NCBI RefSeq assembly: GCF_012844365.1
Contig: NZ_CP051626.1
Span: 3,472,001-3,536,000, forward strand
Direction: 5' to 3'
DNA from: Brevibacterium sp. 'Marine'
Lineage (GTDB): Bacteria > Actinomycetota > Actinomycetes > Actinomycetales > Brevibacteriaceae
Length of the DNA: 64,000 bases
Shown: one piece after another, positions 18,453-26,733 of the stretch
How positions within the stretch are numbered: position 1 is the first letter of the stretch
Layout: every line of letters starts with the position of its first letter
The notes under the pieces: generated by a model
Database searches by the model: none
Seen by the model: the letters and a program-made list of their open reading frames with translations, nothing else
Told to the model about the DNA's origin: nothing
Translations under genes and position numbers: made by a program

Positions 18453-19115
18453 ATGCGCGAAGTCTTCAGAAACGAATTGGATGATCTGGCCACCCAGCTG
18501 GTCGGCATGTCCACCAAGGTCCTCGACGCCATCCGCCTGGCCAATCAGGCGCTGCATTCGAATGATCTCGAGCTGGCCGAGCAGGTCATCGAGGCCGACT
18601 CCGTCATCGACAACATGCAGTTCACCCTCGATCAGCAGGCCGCCGAGATGCTTGCCCTGCAGGCTCCGGTGGCTGCGGATCTGCGCGCCGTCATCGGCTC
18701 GCTGCGGATGTCGGCATCGCTCGAGCGCATGGGCGACCTCGCCCGTCACATCGCCCAGCAGGTGCGCATCCGCTATCCGGAGTCCGCGATCCCCGAAGGC
18801 TTCGAATCCGTGTTCGTGCGGATGGGCGAATCCGGTGACAAGATCGCCGAGGCGACGCAGAGCCTGCTCTCGAATCCCGGACTGACCGATGTGCCCACGA
18901 TCAACGCCATCGACGAGGAGCTCGACGAACTCCACCTGAGCGTGTTCGGGAAGCTCGGCGAGGCTCCGGCCGGTTCGCTGGCTCCCCGCCATATCGCCGA
19001 TGTCACCCTGCTCTCGCGCTACTACGAACGTTTTGGTGATCACGCGGTGTCCGTGTCGCAGAAGGTCGAGTACCTGCTCACCGGCAATTGGGAGCCCTAC
19101 CTGTCGAAGAAGTGA
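18453..19115 (+). CDS. phoU: phosphate-transport/signalling regulator PhoU
   Basis: A 220-residue all-helical PhoU with two three-helix bundles. The metal-binding motifs ERMGDLARHIAQQ and ERFGDHAVSVSQK (the ExxGD signature of each repeat) are intact. It restrains SenX3-type kinases when phosphate is plentiful, and it is divergent from senX3. The ATG at 18453 starts the conserved MREVFRNELDDL; a TTAGGGAAC stretch just before it could act as ribosome site. Confidence 0.93.
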   Translation: MREVFRNELDDLATQLVGMSTKVLDAIRLANQALHSNDLELAEQVIEADSVIDNMQFTLDQQAAEMLALQAPVAADLRAVIGSLRMSASLERMGDLARHIAQQVRIRYPESAIPEGFESVFVRMGESGDKIAEATQSLLSNPGLTDVPTINAIDEELDELHLSVFGKLGEAPAGSLAPRHIADVTLLSRYYERFGDHAVSVSQKVEYLLTGNWEPYLSKK

Positions 19116-19159
19116 GGCCCGCGTCGCACGGACTCACGCACGCACGCGCAGACCGCGCA

Positions 19160-19204
19160 GACGACGATCGCCGAGGTGGTTCTTACACCTTGGCGATCGT
19201 CGTC
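19160..19204. terminator. hairpin between convergent phoU and gpmA
   Basis: Arms 19160-19178 and 19186-19204 pair over 19 positions with one G-T mismatch, loop of 7. It serves phoU and, in the other direction, gpmA. Confidence 0.75.
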
Positions 19205-19257
19205 TGTGTCCGGCTCAGCGACTGTGTCCGGCTCAGCGTCTGTGTCCGGCTCAGCGT
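19204..19257. repeat. 18-bp tandem repeat (3 units) at the gpmA 3' end
   Basis: Three nearly identical 18-bp units (CTGTGTCCGGCTCAGCGA/T). The gpmA stop codon (19251-19253) lies inside the last unit. Confidence 0.85.
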
Positions 19258-19994
19258 CCCTGGTTGGCGACTTGGCCGATCGCTGCCGCGGCCGCCTCGG
19301 CGTCGAGGTAGGTGCCGCCGGGGGTGACCGGGGTGAAATCCTCGGTGAGTTCGTAGTGCAGCGGAATGCCGGTGGGGATATTCAACCCCGTGATGTCGGC
19401 ATCGGAGATCCCGTCGAGGTGCTTGACCAGTGCGCGCAGCGAGTTGCCGTGGGCGGCCACGAGCACGGTCTTGCCGACGGTGAGTTCGGGCACGAGGGTG
19501 TCGTACCAGTAGGGCAGGAGACGGTCGATGACGTCGGCGAGGCATTCGGTGCGGGGCAGCGCATCGCCGAGGTTGGCGTAGCGGGCTTCACCGGCCTGCG
19601 AGAATTCCGAGCTGTCGGCCAGTGCCGGCGGCGGGGTGTCGAAGGAGCGGCGCCAGGTCATGAACTGCTCTTCGCCGAACTCGTCGCGGATCTCCTTCTT
19701 GTTCTTGCCCTGCAGTGCGCCGTAGTGGCGTTCGTTCAGCCGCCAGCTGCGGTGGACGTCGAGCCATGACAGGTCGGCGGCTTCGAGCGCGATGTTCGCA
19801 GTCAGGATCGCGCGCTTGAGCCGCGAGGTATAGACGACATCGGGGATGAGGCTTTTTTCCCGCAGCAGCTCACCGGCGCGTTTGCCTTCGGCACGGCCTT
19901 TGTCGGTCAGGGTCACGTCGACCCATCCGGTGAACAGATTCTTCTGGTTCCATTCGCTTTCGCCGTGGCGCAGCAGGATGAGGTTATACGTCAT
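19251..19994 (-). CDS. gpmA: 2,3-bisphosphoglycerate-dependent phosphoglycerate mutase
   Basis: A 247-residue glycolytic enzyme interconverting 3- and 2-phosphoglycerate. Catalytic histidine H10 is in [10 protein letters not shown], the acid/base region in [13 protein letters not shown] and the second histidine in [10 protein letters not shown]. The start ATG has an ATGGAG site; an upstream in-frame extension is not conserved. In mycobacteria gpm1 lies in the same neighbourhood as senX3-regX3, a ybjN gene and mshA, which is reproduced here with insertions. Confidence 0.95.
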   Translation of the reverse strand: MTYNLILLRHGESEWNQKNLFTGWVDVTLTDKGRAEGKRAGELLREKSLIPDVVYTSRLKRAILTANIALEAADLSWLDVHRSWRLNERHYGALQGKNKKEIRDEFGEEQFMTWRRSFDTPPPALADSSEFSQAGEARYANLGDALPRTECLADVIDRLLPYWYDTLVPELTVGKTVLVAAHGNSLRALVKHLDGISDADITGLNIPTGIPLHYELTEDFTPVTPGGTYLDAEAAAAAIGQVANQGR

Positions 19995-20060
19995 GGCTCC
20001 ATTTTGACACGACCGCTCCGATGGGGGCGCCGGCGACCGTCGTCGCCGGCGGCCCTCTCC

Positions 20061-20143
20061 CCGCAGACACAGTCTTCGCTGTCCGGCCGCAGACAAGGTC
20101 ATGTCTCCCCGCTGACAGGGTCCGTCAGGCCGCAGACAGGGTC
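20061..20143. repeat. four degenerate CCGCAGACAGGGTC-like direct repeats
   Basis: 14-base copies at 20061-20074, 20087-20100, 20109-20122 and 20130-20143, differing at one to three positions and spaced 21-26 bp. They lie between divergent gpmA and the 20198 transporter. Either a regulator array or another product of local repeat expansion. Confidence 0.55.
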
Positions 20144-20185
20144 TCAATGTCTGGGCATGTGTCTCGCATGACAATATGAGCGGAG

Positions 20186-20191
20186 TAGTCT
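20186..20191 (+). promoter_or_regulatory. leaderless -10 box of the BASS transporter
   Basis: TAGTCT, six bases before the ATG at 20198; no ribosome-binding site between them. Confidence 0.65.
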
Positions 20192-20197
20192 GTACCC

Positions 20198-21241
20198 ATG
20201 TCACACACGCCAGCACACCAGGCTTCCGGGGGCACCGCCGCTCCCGCCGCCGACCGCAGTTCGATCATCGCTGTCACGGCCCTGCCGGTCCTCGTCGTCA
20301 TTGCGGGGGTGCTCGGGTTCCTGCTGCCCGATGCCTTCACGCCTCTGGCCCCGTCGATCACGTGGGCGCTCGGCGTGGTCATGTTCTTCATGGGGCTGAC
20401 CCTGACGCTGCCCGACTTCGCTCGCATCGCCAAGCGGCCGTGGATTGCGGTGCTCGGCGTCGTCACTCAGTTCGTGGCGATGCCGCTGCTCGGCCTCCTC
20501 GTCGTGACCGTGTATTCACTTCCTCCCGAGATCGCCGTCGGTGTCATCCTCGTCGGCTGCGCGCCCGGCGGCACAGCCTCGAATGTCGTGACCTATCTGG
20601 CGAAGGGCGACACGGCACTGTCGGTGTCGATCACGACCCTGTCGACGCTGTGCGCTCCCGTGCTCACCCCGCTGCTGACCCTGTGGCTGGCGGGTTCGTA
20701 TATGGACGTGCCCTTCTGGTCGATGTTCGTCTCGATCTGCCAGACCGTGCTCGTGCCGGTCATCGTCGGCGTCCTCGTCCGAGTGCTCGCGTCGAAGTTC
20801 GTCGACACGATCTCGCCCGTGCTGCCATGGCTCGCCTCGATCGCCATCGCCTACATCGTCGCGATCGTCGTGGCCGGCTCGGCGGGTTCGATCGCCACAG
20901 CCGGTGTGCTCGTTCTGCTGGCCGTCGTCACCCACAATCTGCTCGGACTGGGCATCGGCTACGGTGTGGCCACGGCCTGCCGTCTCGACACCCCGACGCG
21001 ACGTGCGCTGTCCTTCGAAGTCGGACTCCAGAACTCCGGTCTCGCCTCGACGTTGGCCACCACGTACTTCTCGCCGCTCGCCGCACTGCCCGGGGCGGTC
21101 TTCAGCGTGTGGCACAACGTCTCCGGCGCCGTGGTCGCCTCCCTCTTCGCTCGTCGCCCCTACGGCAAGCCACCAGTCGATGCGCCCGACCATGATCCTG
21201 CAGCCGCGAGTGCGTCATCGGCGGAAACCACGGGCCGATGA
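20198..21241 (+). CDS. bile acid:sodium symporter (BASS) family transporter
   Basis: A 347-residue protein with about ten hydrophobic helices. [17 protein letters not shown] and [19 protein letters not shown] are the sodium-binding crossover signatures of the BASS/SBF family, and [16 protein letters not shown] is the second. Bacterial members move organic anions such as pantoate, pyruvate or taurocholate. The leaderless ATG is strongly supported. The stop overlaps the next gene's start (ATGA). Confidence 0.9.
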   Translation: MSHTPAHQASGGTAAPAADRSSIIAVTALPVLVVIAGVLGFLLPDAFTPLAPSITWALGVVMFFMGLTLTLPDFARIAKRPWIAVLGVVTQFVAMPLLGLLVVTVYSLPPEIAVGVILVGCAPGGTASNVVTYLAKGDTALSVSITTLSTLCAPVLTPLLTLWLAGSYMDVPFWSMFVSICQTVLVPVIVGVLVRVLASKFVDTISPVLPWLASIAIAYIVAIVVAGSAGSIATAGVLVLLAVVTHNLLGLGIGYGVATACRLDTPTRRALSFEVGLQNSGLASTLATTYFSPLAALPGAVFSVWHNVSGAVVASLFARRPYGKPPVDAPDHDPAAASASSAETTGR

Positions 21242-21981
21242 CCGCCGAGGCGACCGCGCACGAGGGCCGATCGGGCCGAGGCTTCGACGGCTTCTCCCCG
21301 GAGACCCTGGTGTCGGCCGGCCGGACGTTCACCATCCGCCGCGCCGCCGAGGCCGATGTGCCGGCGCTTGTCGCACTGCTGCGCGATGACGTCCTCGGCG
21401 CTGCCCGCGAGACCGGAGCTGCCCGCGAGACCGGCGCCGCTGCGGTCGGCCGTGCGGGAGCCGCGTCTGGTTCCTCTCCTGCCTCCCCCGGCGCCGAGGA
21501 GGCAGACCCCTATGCTCGTGCCTTCGCACTCATCGATGCCGATCCCAACCAACTCCTCGTCGCCGTCACCGAAGCCGCTGGCCCGCCCGACTCCGCAGGT
21601 CAGCCCGACTCCGCAGGTCTGGCCGAAGCCGCGGGCCAGCCCGACTCCGCTGGACAAGCCGACACTGCGGGGCACGCCGATCCTGCAGTTCAGGACCACG
21701 CCGACTCGACCATCGTCGGCACCCTGCAGCTGAGTCTGCTGCCCAGCCTGTCTCGCCAAGGCACTCTTCGTCTGCAGATCGAAGCGGTGCGCATCGGTGC
21801 CGCGGCTCAGGGAGTGGGGCTCGGGACAGCGGTGTTCGAATGGGCTCACGAATGCGGACGTCGCTTCGGCGCCGGACTCGCTCAGCTCACAACCGACAAG
21901 TCACGCACCGACGCACAACGATTCTATGACCGGCTCGGCTATGTCGCCAGCCATGAGGGAATGAAGCGCCCGCTCGACTGA
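21238..21981 (+). CDS. GNAT-family acetyltransferase with tandem-repeat insertion
   Basis: A 247-residue GCN5-type N-acetyltransferase. The fold is recognised at both ends: FTIRRAAEADVPALVALL (strand 1 to helix 1) and AAQGVGLGTAVFEWAHECGRR (acetyl-CoA loop, Q/RxxGxG-type), then TDAQRFYDRLGYVASHEGMK. Between them lie two Ala/Gly/Pro/Ser-rich inserts, the second made of six 18-bp repeats (PDSAGQ units). GNATs of this type usually have about 160 residues, so roughly 80 are extra. Coupled by ATGA to the BASS gene; the substrate is unknown. Confidence 0.85.
   Translation: MTAEATAHEGRSGRGFDGFSPETLVSAGRTFTIRRAAEADVPALVALLRDDVLGAARETGAARETGAAAVGRAGAASGSSPASPGAEEADPYARAFALIDADPNQLLVAVTEAAGPPDSAGQPDSAGLAEAAGQPDSAGQADTAGHADPAVQDHADSTIVGTLQLSLLPSLSRQGTLRLQIEAVRIGAAAQGVGLGTAVFEWAHECGRRFGAGLAQLTTDKSRTDAQRFYDRLGYVASHEGMKRPLD
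21586..21693 (+). repeat. six 18-bp tandem repeats inside the GNAT gene
   Basis: Six consecutive 18-bp units beginning CCCGACTCCGCAGGTCAG, the first, second and fourth nearly identical. They encode (P/A)D(S/T)AGx-like hexapeptides. Confidence 0.85.
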
Positions 21982-22008
21982 GTTCGCCGCACTCATGAGC
22001 TCGGGCCC

Positions 22009-22584
22009 TTACTCTCCCGTGCTTTCCCGATCGGCCGACACCGCCGGAGGTTCGGGATCGGCGTCGCCGAAGGTGCCGATGAATTCGTTGTCCTCCCCGC
22101 TGAGCACCTTCTCGAACGCCGCAAGGTTGCGCGTCGACTCACCCCGACCGACCCTCCAGGCCCATTCCTTCTTCATCCCCGTGAGGAATCCGATGAGGAG
22201 GAGTTCGTTGAACGAGGAATCCGCCGTGGCGAGCATGGCACCGAGCAGCCCGTCGAGCTCATCGAGCAGATGCTCGCGTGGCACGCTCGCCCGCAGATAG
22301 ACATCGCCGAGGCTGTCGATCGCAAACGACACCGGCCCGGGCCTGAGGTTCTTCTGCAGCAGCCACCGATTGAATTCGGCCGAGTTCTCATCGGGATGAC
22401 GGATGACGAAAGCCTGCAGATGGGCGGTGCGAGCGAAGACGCTGATCGCCACGTTCGTCTTGAGCTTCTTCTCCCCCGGCAGGGTGACGACGATCTCCGT
22501 GTCCTCGATCGAGTCCACGGGGACCTCGTTATTCTCGGCCCAGGTGCGCACTCCGGTCAGGATCGCCTCGGTGTCGGTGCTCAT
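22009..22584 (-). CDS. YbjN-domain protein
   Basis: A 191-residue protein of the YbjN family (type III secretion chaperone-like fold). VVTLPGEKKLKTNVAISV, LQAFVIRHPDENSAEFNRWLLQKN and YLRASVPREHL are typical of the actinobacterial version (Rv0487-like) that neighbours mshA. An Asp/Glu/Pro-rich tail closes it. An AAGGA site lies 11 bases before the ATG. It is 50 bp downstream of mshA in the same direction. Function is unknown; a link to mycothiol or redox physiology is suggested only by position. Confidence 0.85.
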   Translation of the reverse strand: MSTDTEAILTGVRTWAENNEVPVDSIEDTEIVVTLPGEKKLKTNVAISVFARTAHLQAFVIRHPDENSAEFNRWLLQKNLRPGPVSFAIDSLGDVYLRASVPREHLLDELDGLLGAMLATADSSFNELLLIGFLTGMKKEWAWRVGRGESTRNLAAFEKVLSGEDNEFIGTFGDADPEPPAVSADRESTGE

Positions 22585-22634
22585 GCTCTCACGTCCTTCG
22601 CTCGGCTCTCGTGCTCACCGCCGACTCTAGTCCC

Positions 22635-23966
22635 TCAGCACGCTCCCAGCGCGTCCGACTTCCGAGATGATGCACCGGAGCTCTCCGGCACGGCGTCGAG
22701 GACGACGGCGACGGTCCGACCCCAATCGAAGCGTTGGGCGCGGTCGACGGCGTGACCGGCGAGATCCGCCCGAAGCTGCGTGTCCTCGAGCAGGGTTTCG
22801 ATGGCCGTCGCCCAGTGGTGGGGGTTGTGATCGGCGATGAGCAGTCCCGAATGTCCGTGTTCGACGATCTCCGGGAGTCCACCCACCGCCGAGGCGATCG
22901 CCGGCAGCCCTGAAGCGGCTGCCTCGGCGGCCACGAGTCCGAAGGATTCGCTGCGGGAGGGGATGATGAGCACGTCCGCGGCCCGGTAGTAGTCGACGAG
23001 GATGCGGGAGGGAACGGGAGGGCGGACCTCGACGCTGGGTTCGTTCCCGATCGCCGTGGTCAGATCCCGCAGATACGCCGAGGAGGGGCGGACCGCTCCT
23101 CCGCCTGCTTCGACACCTGCCCCCGAGGCGGCGCCGAGGAGGATTCCGCGGGTTCGAGAAGCCAGGTGGGGGTTGCGTTCCCGCAGTTCGGCCAGGGCGT
23201 CGACGGCGACGTCCGTGCCCTTGATGAACTGCATCCGCCCGACGTAGAGGACGATCGCCTCGTTCGCGGCGAATCCCAGACGTTCGCGCGCGTCCGCCTG
23301 AGCGCCCGGTATGTAGAGGGCATGGTCGACCCCTGGTCGGGCGACGACGACCGAGCCGGGATCGGCGTGGAGTTCGGTGACGAGGTCGCGGCGTTCGGCA
23401 GGGGTGGCCGCGACGAGCAGGTCGGCCTGCGCGGCGATGCGTCCTTCGGCGTCGAGTCGCTGGGGCCGTTCGTGGCTGGTCTCCGAATCGCGGTTCTTCA
23501 CGGCACCGATCGTGTGCATGCTCACCGCGATCGGCGCCCGCACTGCTCTGCCCGGCCCCAGCACGCCCGCGGACTCGGGGTCGGAGTCGTCGGCGATGTC
23601 ACGGGCGCGCAGGGCCGCCTCGGCGGAGATCCAATAGTGGGTCCAGATGAGATCGGCGGCGCAGAAGTCGGGGTGGACCGTGAGCAGTTCGGCGAGTTCG
23701 TCGATCGCGTCGGCGAGTTCGTCCTTCGTCGCAGCGCCGACCGGCAGGTGGTGGAGGGTGATGGATTCGGTGATCTCCAGCTTCGTGTCCGCGCCGGCTC
23801 CCGTGCCGTCGAGTCCGCCGGGGTCGGCGGTGAATACGTCGATTCGGTGTCCGGCTGCGGCGAGCGCGCGCACGGATTGGTCGACATAGACGTTCATCCC
23901 TCCGGCATCGCCCTGGCCGGGTTGGGCGACGGGCGAGGTGTGGAGGGAGAGGACGGAGATGCGCAC
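22635..23966 (-). CDS. mshA: D-inositol-3-phosphate glycosyltransferase (mycothiol biosynthesis)
   Basis: A 443-residue GT4-family retaining glycosyltransferase that joins UDP-GlcNAc and 1L-myo-inositol 1-phosphate, the first step of mycothiol synthesis. The N-terminus SLHTSPVAQPGQGDAGGMNV is diagnostic for MshA. The C-terminal domain has LYVGRMQFIKGTD and the ESFGLVAAEAAASGLP nucleotide-sugar motif. Two short Gly/Ala-rich insertions (near residues 52 and 273) are typical of this genome. The GTG start is six bases after TAGACT, so it is read from a leaderless message. Confidence 0.95.
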   Translation of the reverse strand: MRISVLSLHTSPVAQPGQGDAGGMNVYVDQSVRALAAAGHRIDVFTADPGGLDGTGAGADTKLEITESITLHHLPVGAATKDELADAIDELAELLTVHPDFCAADLIWTHYWISAEAALRARDIADDSDPESAGVLGPGRAVRAPIAVSMHTIGAVKNRDSETSHERPQRLDAEGRIAAQADLLVAATPAERRDLVTELHADPGSVVVARPGVDHALYIPGAQADARERLGFAANEAIVLYVGRMQFIKGTDVAVDALAELRERNPHLASRTRGILLGAASGAGVEAGGGAVRPSSAYLRDLTTAIGNEPSVEVRPPVPSRILVDYYRAADVLIIPSRSESFGLVAAEAAASGLPAIASAVGGLPEIVEHGHSGLLIADHNPHHWATAIETLLEDTQLRADLAGHAVDRAQRFDWGRTVAVVLDAVPESSGASSRKSDALGAC

Positions 23967-23972
23967 GGAGAC

Positions 23973-23978
23973 AGTCTA
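23973..23978 (-). promoter_or_regulatory. leaderless -10 box of mshA
   Basis: TAGACT on the minus strand, six bases before the GTG at 23966. Confidence 0.65.
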
Positions 23979-24001
23979 GCCAACGACCTCGGTCGGGTGA
24001 C

Positions 24002-24086
24002 CAGTCGAAGCCGGTCCTTCACCGAAGCCGGCGCCTCACCGAAGCCGGTCCCTCACCGAAGCCAACGCCTAATCGAAGAAGGTGCC
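24002..24086. repeat. five 17-bp tandem repeats, the last being the end of the hydrolase gene
   Basis: Units of 17 bp at 24002, 24019, 24036, 24053 and 24070 (consensus TCACCGAAGCCGGTCCC). The fifth unit (24070-24086) is the final coding sequence of the hydrolase, whose stop is 24069-24071; the others are copies lying downstream. Confidence 0.85.
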
Positions 24087-24878
24087 GAGGATGCGCCGCA
24101 CGTCGTGTCGTCCGCGCCACAGGATCGATCCGGCGGGGAGCACTTCGAGACGGGAGGTCGGAATCGCACGGTGGATGTCCTCGGCGACGGCGACCGGGTG
24201 CGCCGGGTCGTCTTCGTGGGTGAGCACGAGGACGTCGCCGGGGAAGGAGCGCAGATTCTCGGCGGCGACGTCGGTGTCCGCGACGGCGTTTTCGAGGCCG
24301 AGTCCGAGCCCGTCGGACATGTCGGTGCGGACGAGGTTCTCGGCCTTCGCCTTCGTCCAGGCCCGGGCGGGAAGCATCTGGGCCACCTCGGCGGGCTCGC
24401 GGGAGAGCATGAGTTCGACGATGCCGTCGATGTCCTCATCGGCGACGAGGCGACGCAGTCTCTCCAGGTAGGAGCGGTTGGCGGCGGCCGCCTCGGCGGG
24501 GAATCCGGTGAAGGAGGCGGGGAGGACGAGGGCGACCTTCTCGAGGTCGCGGGTCACGGGGTGGGCGATGCTGAGCAGGTGGAGGAGCCCGCCGGCGGAC
24601 ATCGACACGCCCAGCGCTCGGCTCGCCGAGGTGGCGCTCACAGCGTCGGCGAGCACTTCGGCGATCTGCGGGTAGGTCCACCCGGGGCCGGGTGAGGGTC
24701 GGCCGCCGTGTCCGGGCAGGTGGAGGAAGTGGCGGGTGCCGGTGACGCCGGTGCCGAAGGGGCGGGTGTCGCGGATCGCGCCGGCGAATCCGTGGCCGAA
24801 GAGGGTGTGCGGGTCGCCGGTTCCGAACGTGGCGATGTAGCCGGAATCGGGGCCCGGCAGGTTGAGGTCGGTGCTCAT
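24069..24878 (-). CDS. alpha/beta-hydrolase
   Basis: A 269-residue alpha/beta-hydrolase of the esterase/peroxidase group. HGFAGAIRDTRPF gives the oxyanion region, HLPGHGGR follows, and the nucleophile elbow is GVSMSAGG. The acid is probably in LVLTHEDDPAHPV and the histidine in WRGRHDVRR. No secretion signal, so cytoplasmic. The ATG follows TAGACT by six bases (leaderless). Substrate unknown; no enzyme partner nearby indicates one. Confidence 0.8.
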   Translation of the reverse strand: MSTDLNLPGPDSGYIATFGTGDPHTLFGHGFAGAIRDTRPFGTGVTGTRHFLHLPGHGGRPSPGPGWTYPQIAEVLADAVSATSASRALGVSMSAGGLLHLLSIAHPVTRDLEKVALVLPASFTGFPAEAAAANRSYLERLRRLVADEDIDGIVELMLSREPAEVAQMLPARAWTKAKAENLVRTDMSDGLGLGLENAVADTDVAAENLRSFPGDVLVLTHEDDPAHPVAVAEDIHRAIPTSRLEVLPAGSILWRGRHDVRRILGTFFD

Positions 24879-24884
24879 AGGGCG

Positions 24885-24890
24885 AGTCTA
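24885..24890 (-). promoter_or_regulatory. leaderless -10 box of the hydrolase
   Basis: TAGACT on the minus strand, six bases before the ATG at 24878. Confidence 0.65.
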
Positions 24891-24951
24891 GTCAGCGTGT
24901 GCTGGGCGCTTGCCGATCGGGTCCGCGAAGCCCGTTGCGGCGACAAGCCGG

Positions 24952-25263
24952 TCAGCGTTTGCGGTAGCGCGGGTCGACGGCCCTGACCTTCGGGCGCACG
25001 TCGGTGAGGTAGACGATGCCGGCGACGAGGGCGATGATGTTGAGGAAGATCATGCTCATGCCCATCGGCGGCAGGGCGATGAGGGCGAGCGCGAGTCCGA
25101 CGCCGAGGAGGATGACCCAGAACTTCTTGCTCTGCTTGTCCACGGCGCGGTAGTTCTCGTCCTTGAAGCGGAGGCAGTCGATGAACGCCCAGAGTTGGAC
25201 GATGAATGCGGCCACCGTCAGTGCCAGAAAGACGAGACGCTGAAAGCCCGCGATGTATTCCAT
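24952..25263 (-). CDS. DUF2516-family small membrane protein
   Basis: A 103-residue actinobacterial membrane protein. Three hydrophobic helices are visible (VFLALTVAAFIVQLWAFIDC, WVILLGVGLALALIALPP, IFLNIIALVAGIVYLTDVRP) with a basic C-terminus. This matches the DUF2516 family, which has no known function. TAGGCT six bases before the ATG indicates a leaderless message. It is separated from the hydrolase downstream by 73 bp. Confidence 0.85.
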   Translation of the reverse strand: MEYIAGFQRLVFLALTVAAFIVQLWAFIDCLRFKDENYRAVDKQSKKFWVILLGVGLALALIALPPMGMSMIFLNIIALVAGIVYLTDVRPKVRAVDPRYRKR

Positions 25264-25269
25264 GGTCCC

Positions 25270-25275
25270 AGCCTA
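25270..25275 (-). promoter_or_regulatory. leaderless -10 box of the DUF2516 gene
   Basis: TAGGCT on the minus strand, six bases before the ATG at 25263. Confidence 0.6.
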
Positions 25276-25323
25276 GCAATCTCGGGCTGTCGGGGCAGTT
25301 CCGGGCGGGAGATCCTCGGCAAT

Positions 25324-25362
25324 TGCCCACCCGCATCCCACGGCTTTCACAGTGGGTGGGCA
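25324..25362. terminator. possible hairpin downstream of azlD
   Basis: TGCCCACCC at 25324-25332 pairs with GGGTGGGCA at 25354-25362 across a 21-base loop. The same gap holds a direct repeat (CCGCAGTCGGCAGGTGCCG-like) near 25376 and 25431. Weak as a terminator because of the long loop. Confidence 0.4.
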
Positions 25363-25456
25363 CTGCCTCGAGGCCGCAGTCGGCAGGTGCCGTCCCACAT
25401 TTGCGGTGGCGGCTCGATTCCTCGCGACCGCAGTCAGCGGGTGCCGCCGCCCCTGC

Positions 25457-25894
25457 TCAGAGGATCCCGGTCGTGCGGATGAGCGCGCACACGGCCATGC
25501 CGATGACCACAGCGAGCAGCATCGGCACACGCAGGATCGCGGCAAGCACGCCGGCACCGACGCCGAGGAGGCGCGCCGGATCGGCGATGTCCGTGCCGTC
25601 GAAGACCGCGGTCGTGGCGAAGACGGCGCCGATGAGCACGACCGTGGCCCGGTCCATCCACATCGTCACGCGTTCGGTCGAGTCGGCGGGACCTGAGGGT
25701 TCGACAGGCGTGGCGGTCTCAGCGGGCGTGGCGGGTGCGGATTCCGAGGGCAGAGTCCCCACCGAGGCGGCCGTCGGGGTGCGCCGACGCCCCTTCGTGG
25801 CGATGGCCGCTCCCACCTTCACCCCGGCGAAGCGCATGAGATAGGTTCCGAGGCTGAGCCCGGCCAGGGCGATGAGGAAGCTGACGGCGCTCAT
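25457..25894 (-). CDS. azlD: AzlD-type branched-chain amino-acid exporter subunit
   Basis: A 145-residue membrane protein, the small partner of AzlC (BrnE type). The first helix carries GLSLGTYLMRFAG, and helices ATVVLIGAVFATTAVF and GVLAAILRVPMLLAVVIGM follow. A polar insertion of about 45 residues (Thr/Pro/Ala/Ser/Glu) lies between helix 1 and helix 2; family members are usually around 100-110 residues. Its ATG overlaps the azlC stop (ATGA). Confidence 0.88.
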   Translation of the reverse strand: MSAVSFLIALAGLSLGTYLMRFAGVKVGAAIATKGRRRTPTAASVGTLPSESAPATPAETATPVEPSGPADSTERVTMWMDRATVVLIGAVFATTAVFDGTDIADPARLLGVGAGVLAAILRVPMLLAVVIGMAVCALIRTTGIL

Positions 25895-26667
25895 CGCGGC
25901 CCCTCCCCTCGAGTCGCGGACTGCGGGTGGTCGGCGCTGTGCTGGTCCGCATCGCTGCCTCCGGACCGGCGGCGACGGAGGAACGAGCGCACCGCCCAGC
26001 CGGCGGCGACGAAGACGAACACGGACAGCGAGGTCACTGCTCCCAGACCGAGCGGCAGCAGCGGGGTCAGTCCCACGGCGATGAGGATGCCGATGACGGT
26101 CAGCGAGAGTGTGACCCGGTTCTTCAGATCCCCGCGAATGAGGCAGAAGAGGATGATGGGGAAAGCCGCGTCGAGGCCGAGCAGGTCCGCATTGATGACG
26201 TTGCCCAGCCACTGTCCGACCATGGCACCGCCGGGCCACATGATTGCGATCGCCGCTCCCATGAGCAGGAATGCGTGCCACTTCGCGCGGTCATTGTGCC
26301 CGGTACGCGAGATCGCGGTGGATTCGTCGTTGATCCAGTGGGAGGCGATGAGTGCACGCCAGTCCTGCGGGAAGAAGGGGCCGACAGCGACACCGAACGC
26401 GAAGTTCCGGGAGTTGACGAGGAGTCCTGCGAGCACCGCGAGGATCGGGGCGCCGCCGGCGGCGATGACGCCGACGAAGGTGAATTCGGCGGCGCCGCCG
26501 AGGGCGAACATCGCCAACAGCAGCGTCTGCCACCAGGCGAATCCGGAGACTGCGGAGATCGCACCGTACGACAGCGCGACGGCGATGATCGTGACGGTGA
26601 CGATGGCCACCGCGCGATACATCGAACCGGGCAGCACCCGATCAGCCGTGCGAAATAATGAACTCAT
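25891..26667 (-). CDS. azlC: AzlC-type branched-chain amino-acid exporter, large subunit
   Basis: A 258-residue membrane protein of the LIV-E exporter family (BrnF type). FAWWQTLLLAMFALGGAAEF and SRNFAFGVAVGPFFPQDWRAL match the conserved helix 2 to 3 region. It acts with AzlD to expel branched-chain amino acids or methionine and is divergent from an XRE-cupin gene 66 bp away. The ATG at 26667 is very close to a TATAGA box on the same strand, so a downstream ATG near 26622 (MYRAVAIV) remains possible. Confidence 0.9.
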   Translation of the reverse strand: MSSLFRTADRVLPGSMYRAVAIVTVTIIAVALSYGAISAVSGFAWWQTLLLAMFALGGAAEFTFVGVIAAGGAPILAVLAGLLVNSRNFAFGVAVGPFFPQDWRALIASHWINDESTAISRTGHNDRAKWHAFLLMGAAIAIMWPGGAMVGQWLGNVINADLLGLDAAFPIILFCLIRGDLKNRVTLSLTVIGILIAVGLTPLLPLGLGAVTSLSVFVFVAAGWAVRSFLRRRRSGGSDADQHSADHPQSATRGEGPR

Positions 26668-26692
26668 GTTCTATACAGTGCACCCTCGGCAA

Positions 26693-26712
26693 TCGTTCGT
26701 CAACCCGAACGA
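26693..26712. promoter_or_regulatory. operator candidate between azlC and the XRE-cupin gene
   Basis: A 7-bp inverted repeat, TCGTTCG-N6-CGAACGA, lies centrally in the 66-bp divergent intergenic region, just upstream of the regulator's -10 box. Likely target of the divergent XRE protein. Confidence 0.55.
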
Positions 26713-26721
26713 CTTAACCGC

Positions 26722-26727
26722 TATAGT
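26722..26727 (+). promoter_or_regulatory. leaderless -10 box of the XRE-cupin regulator
   Basis: TATAGT, six bases before the ATG at 26734. Confidence 0.65.
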
Positions 26728-26733
26728 GAACCC

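Noticed and set aside
23166..24695. Long open frames opposite mshA, the hydrolase, pepN, the NSS transporter and the peptide transporter cluster (up to about 750 codons)
   Set aside because: They are antisense shadows produced by the high third-position GC of real genes; their translations are Arg/Gly/Asp-rich with no family motifs, and the opposite strand has complete recognised proteins.
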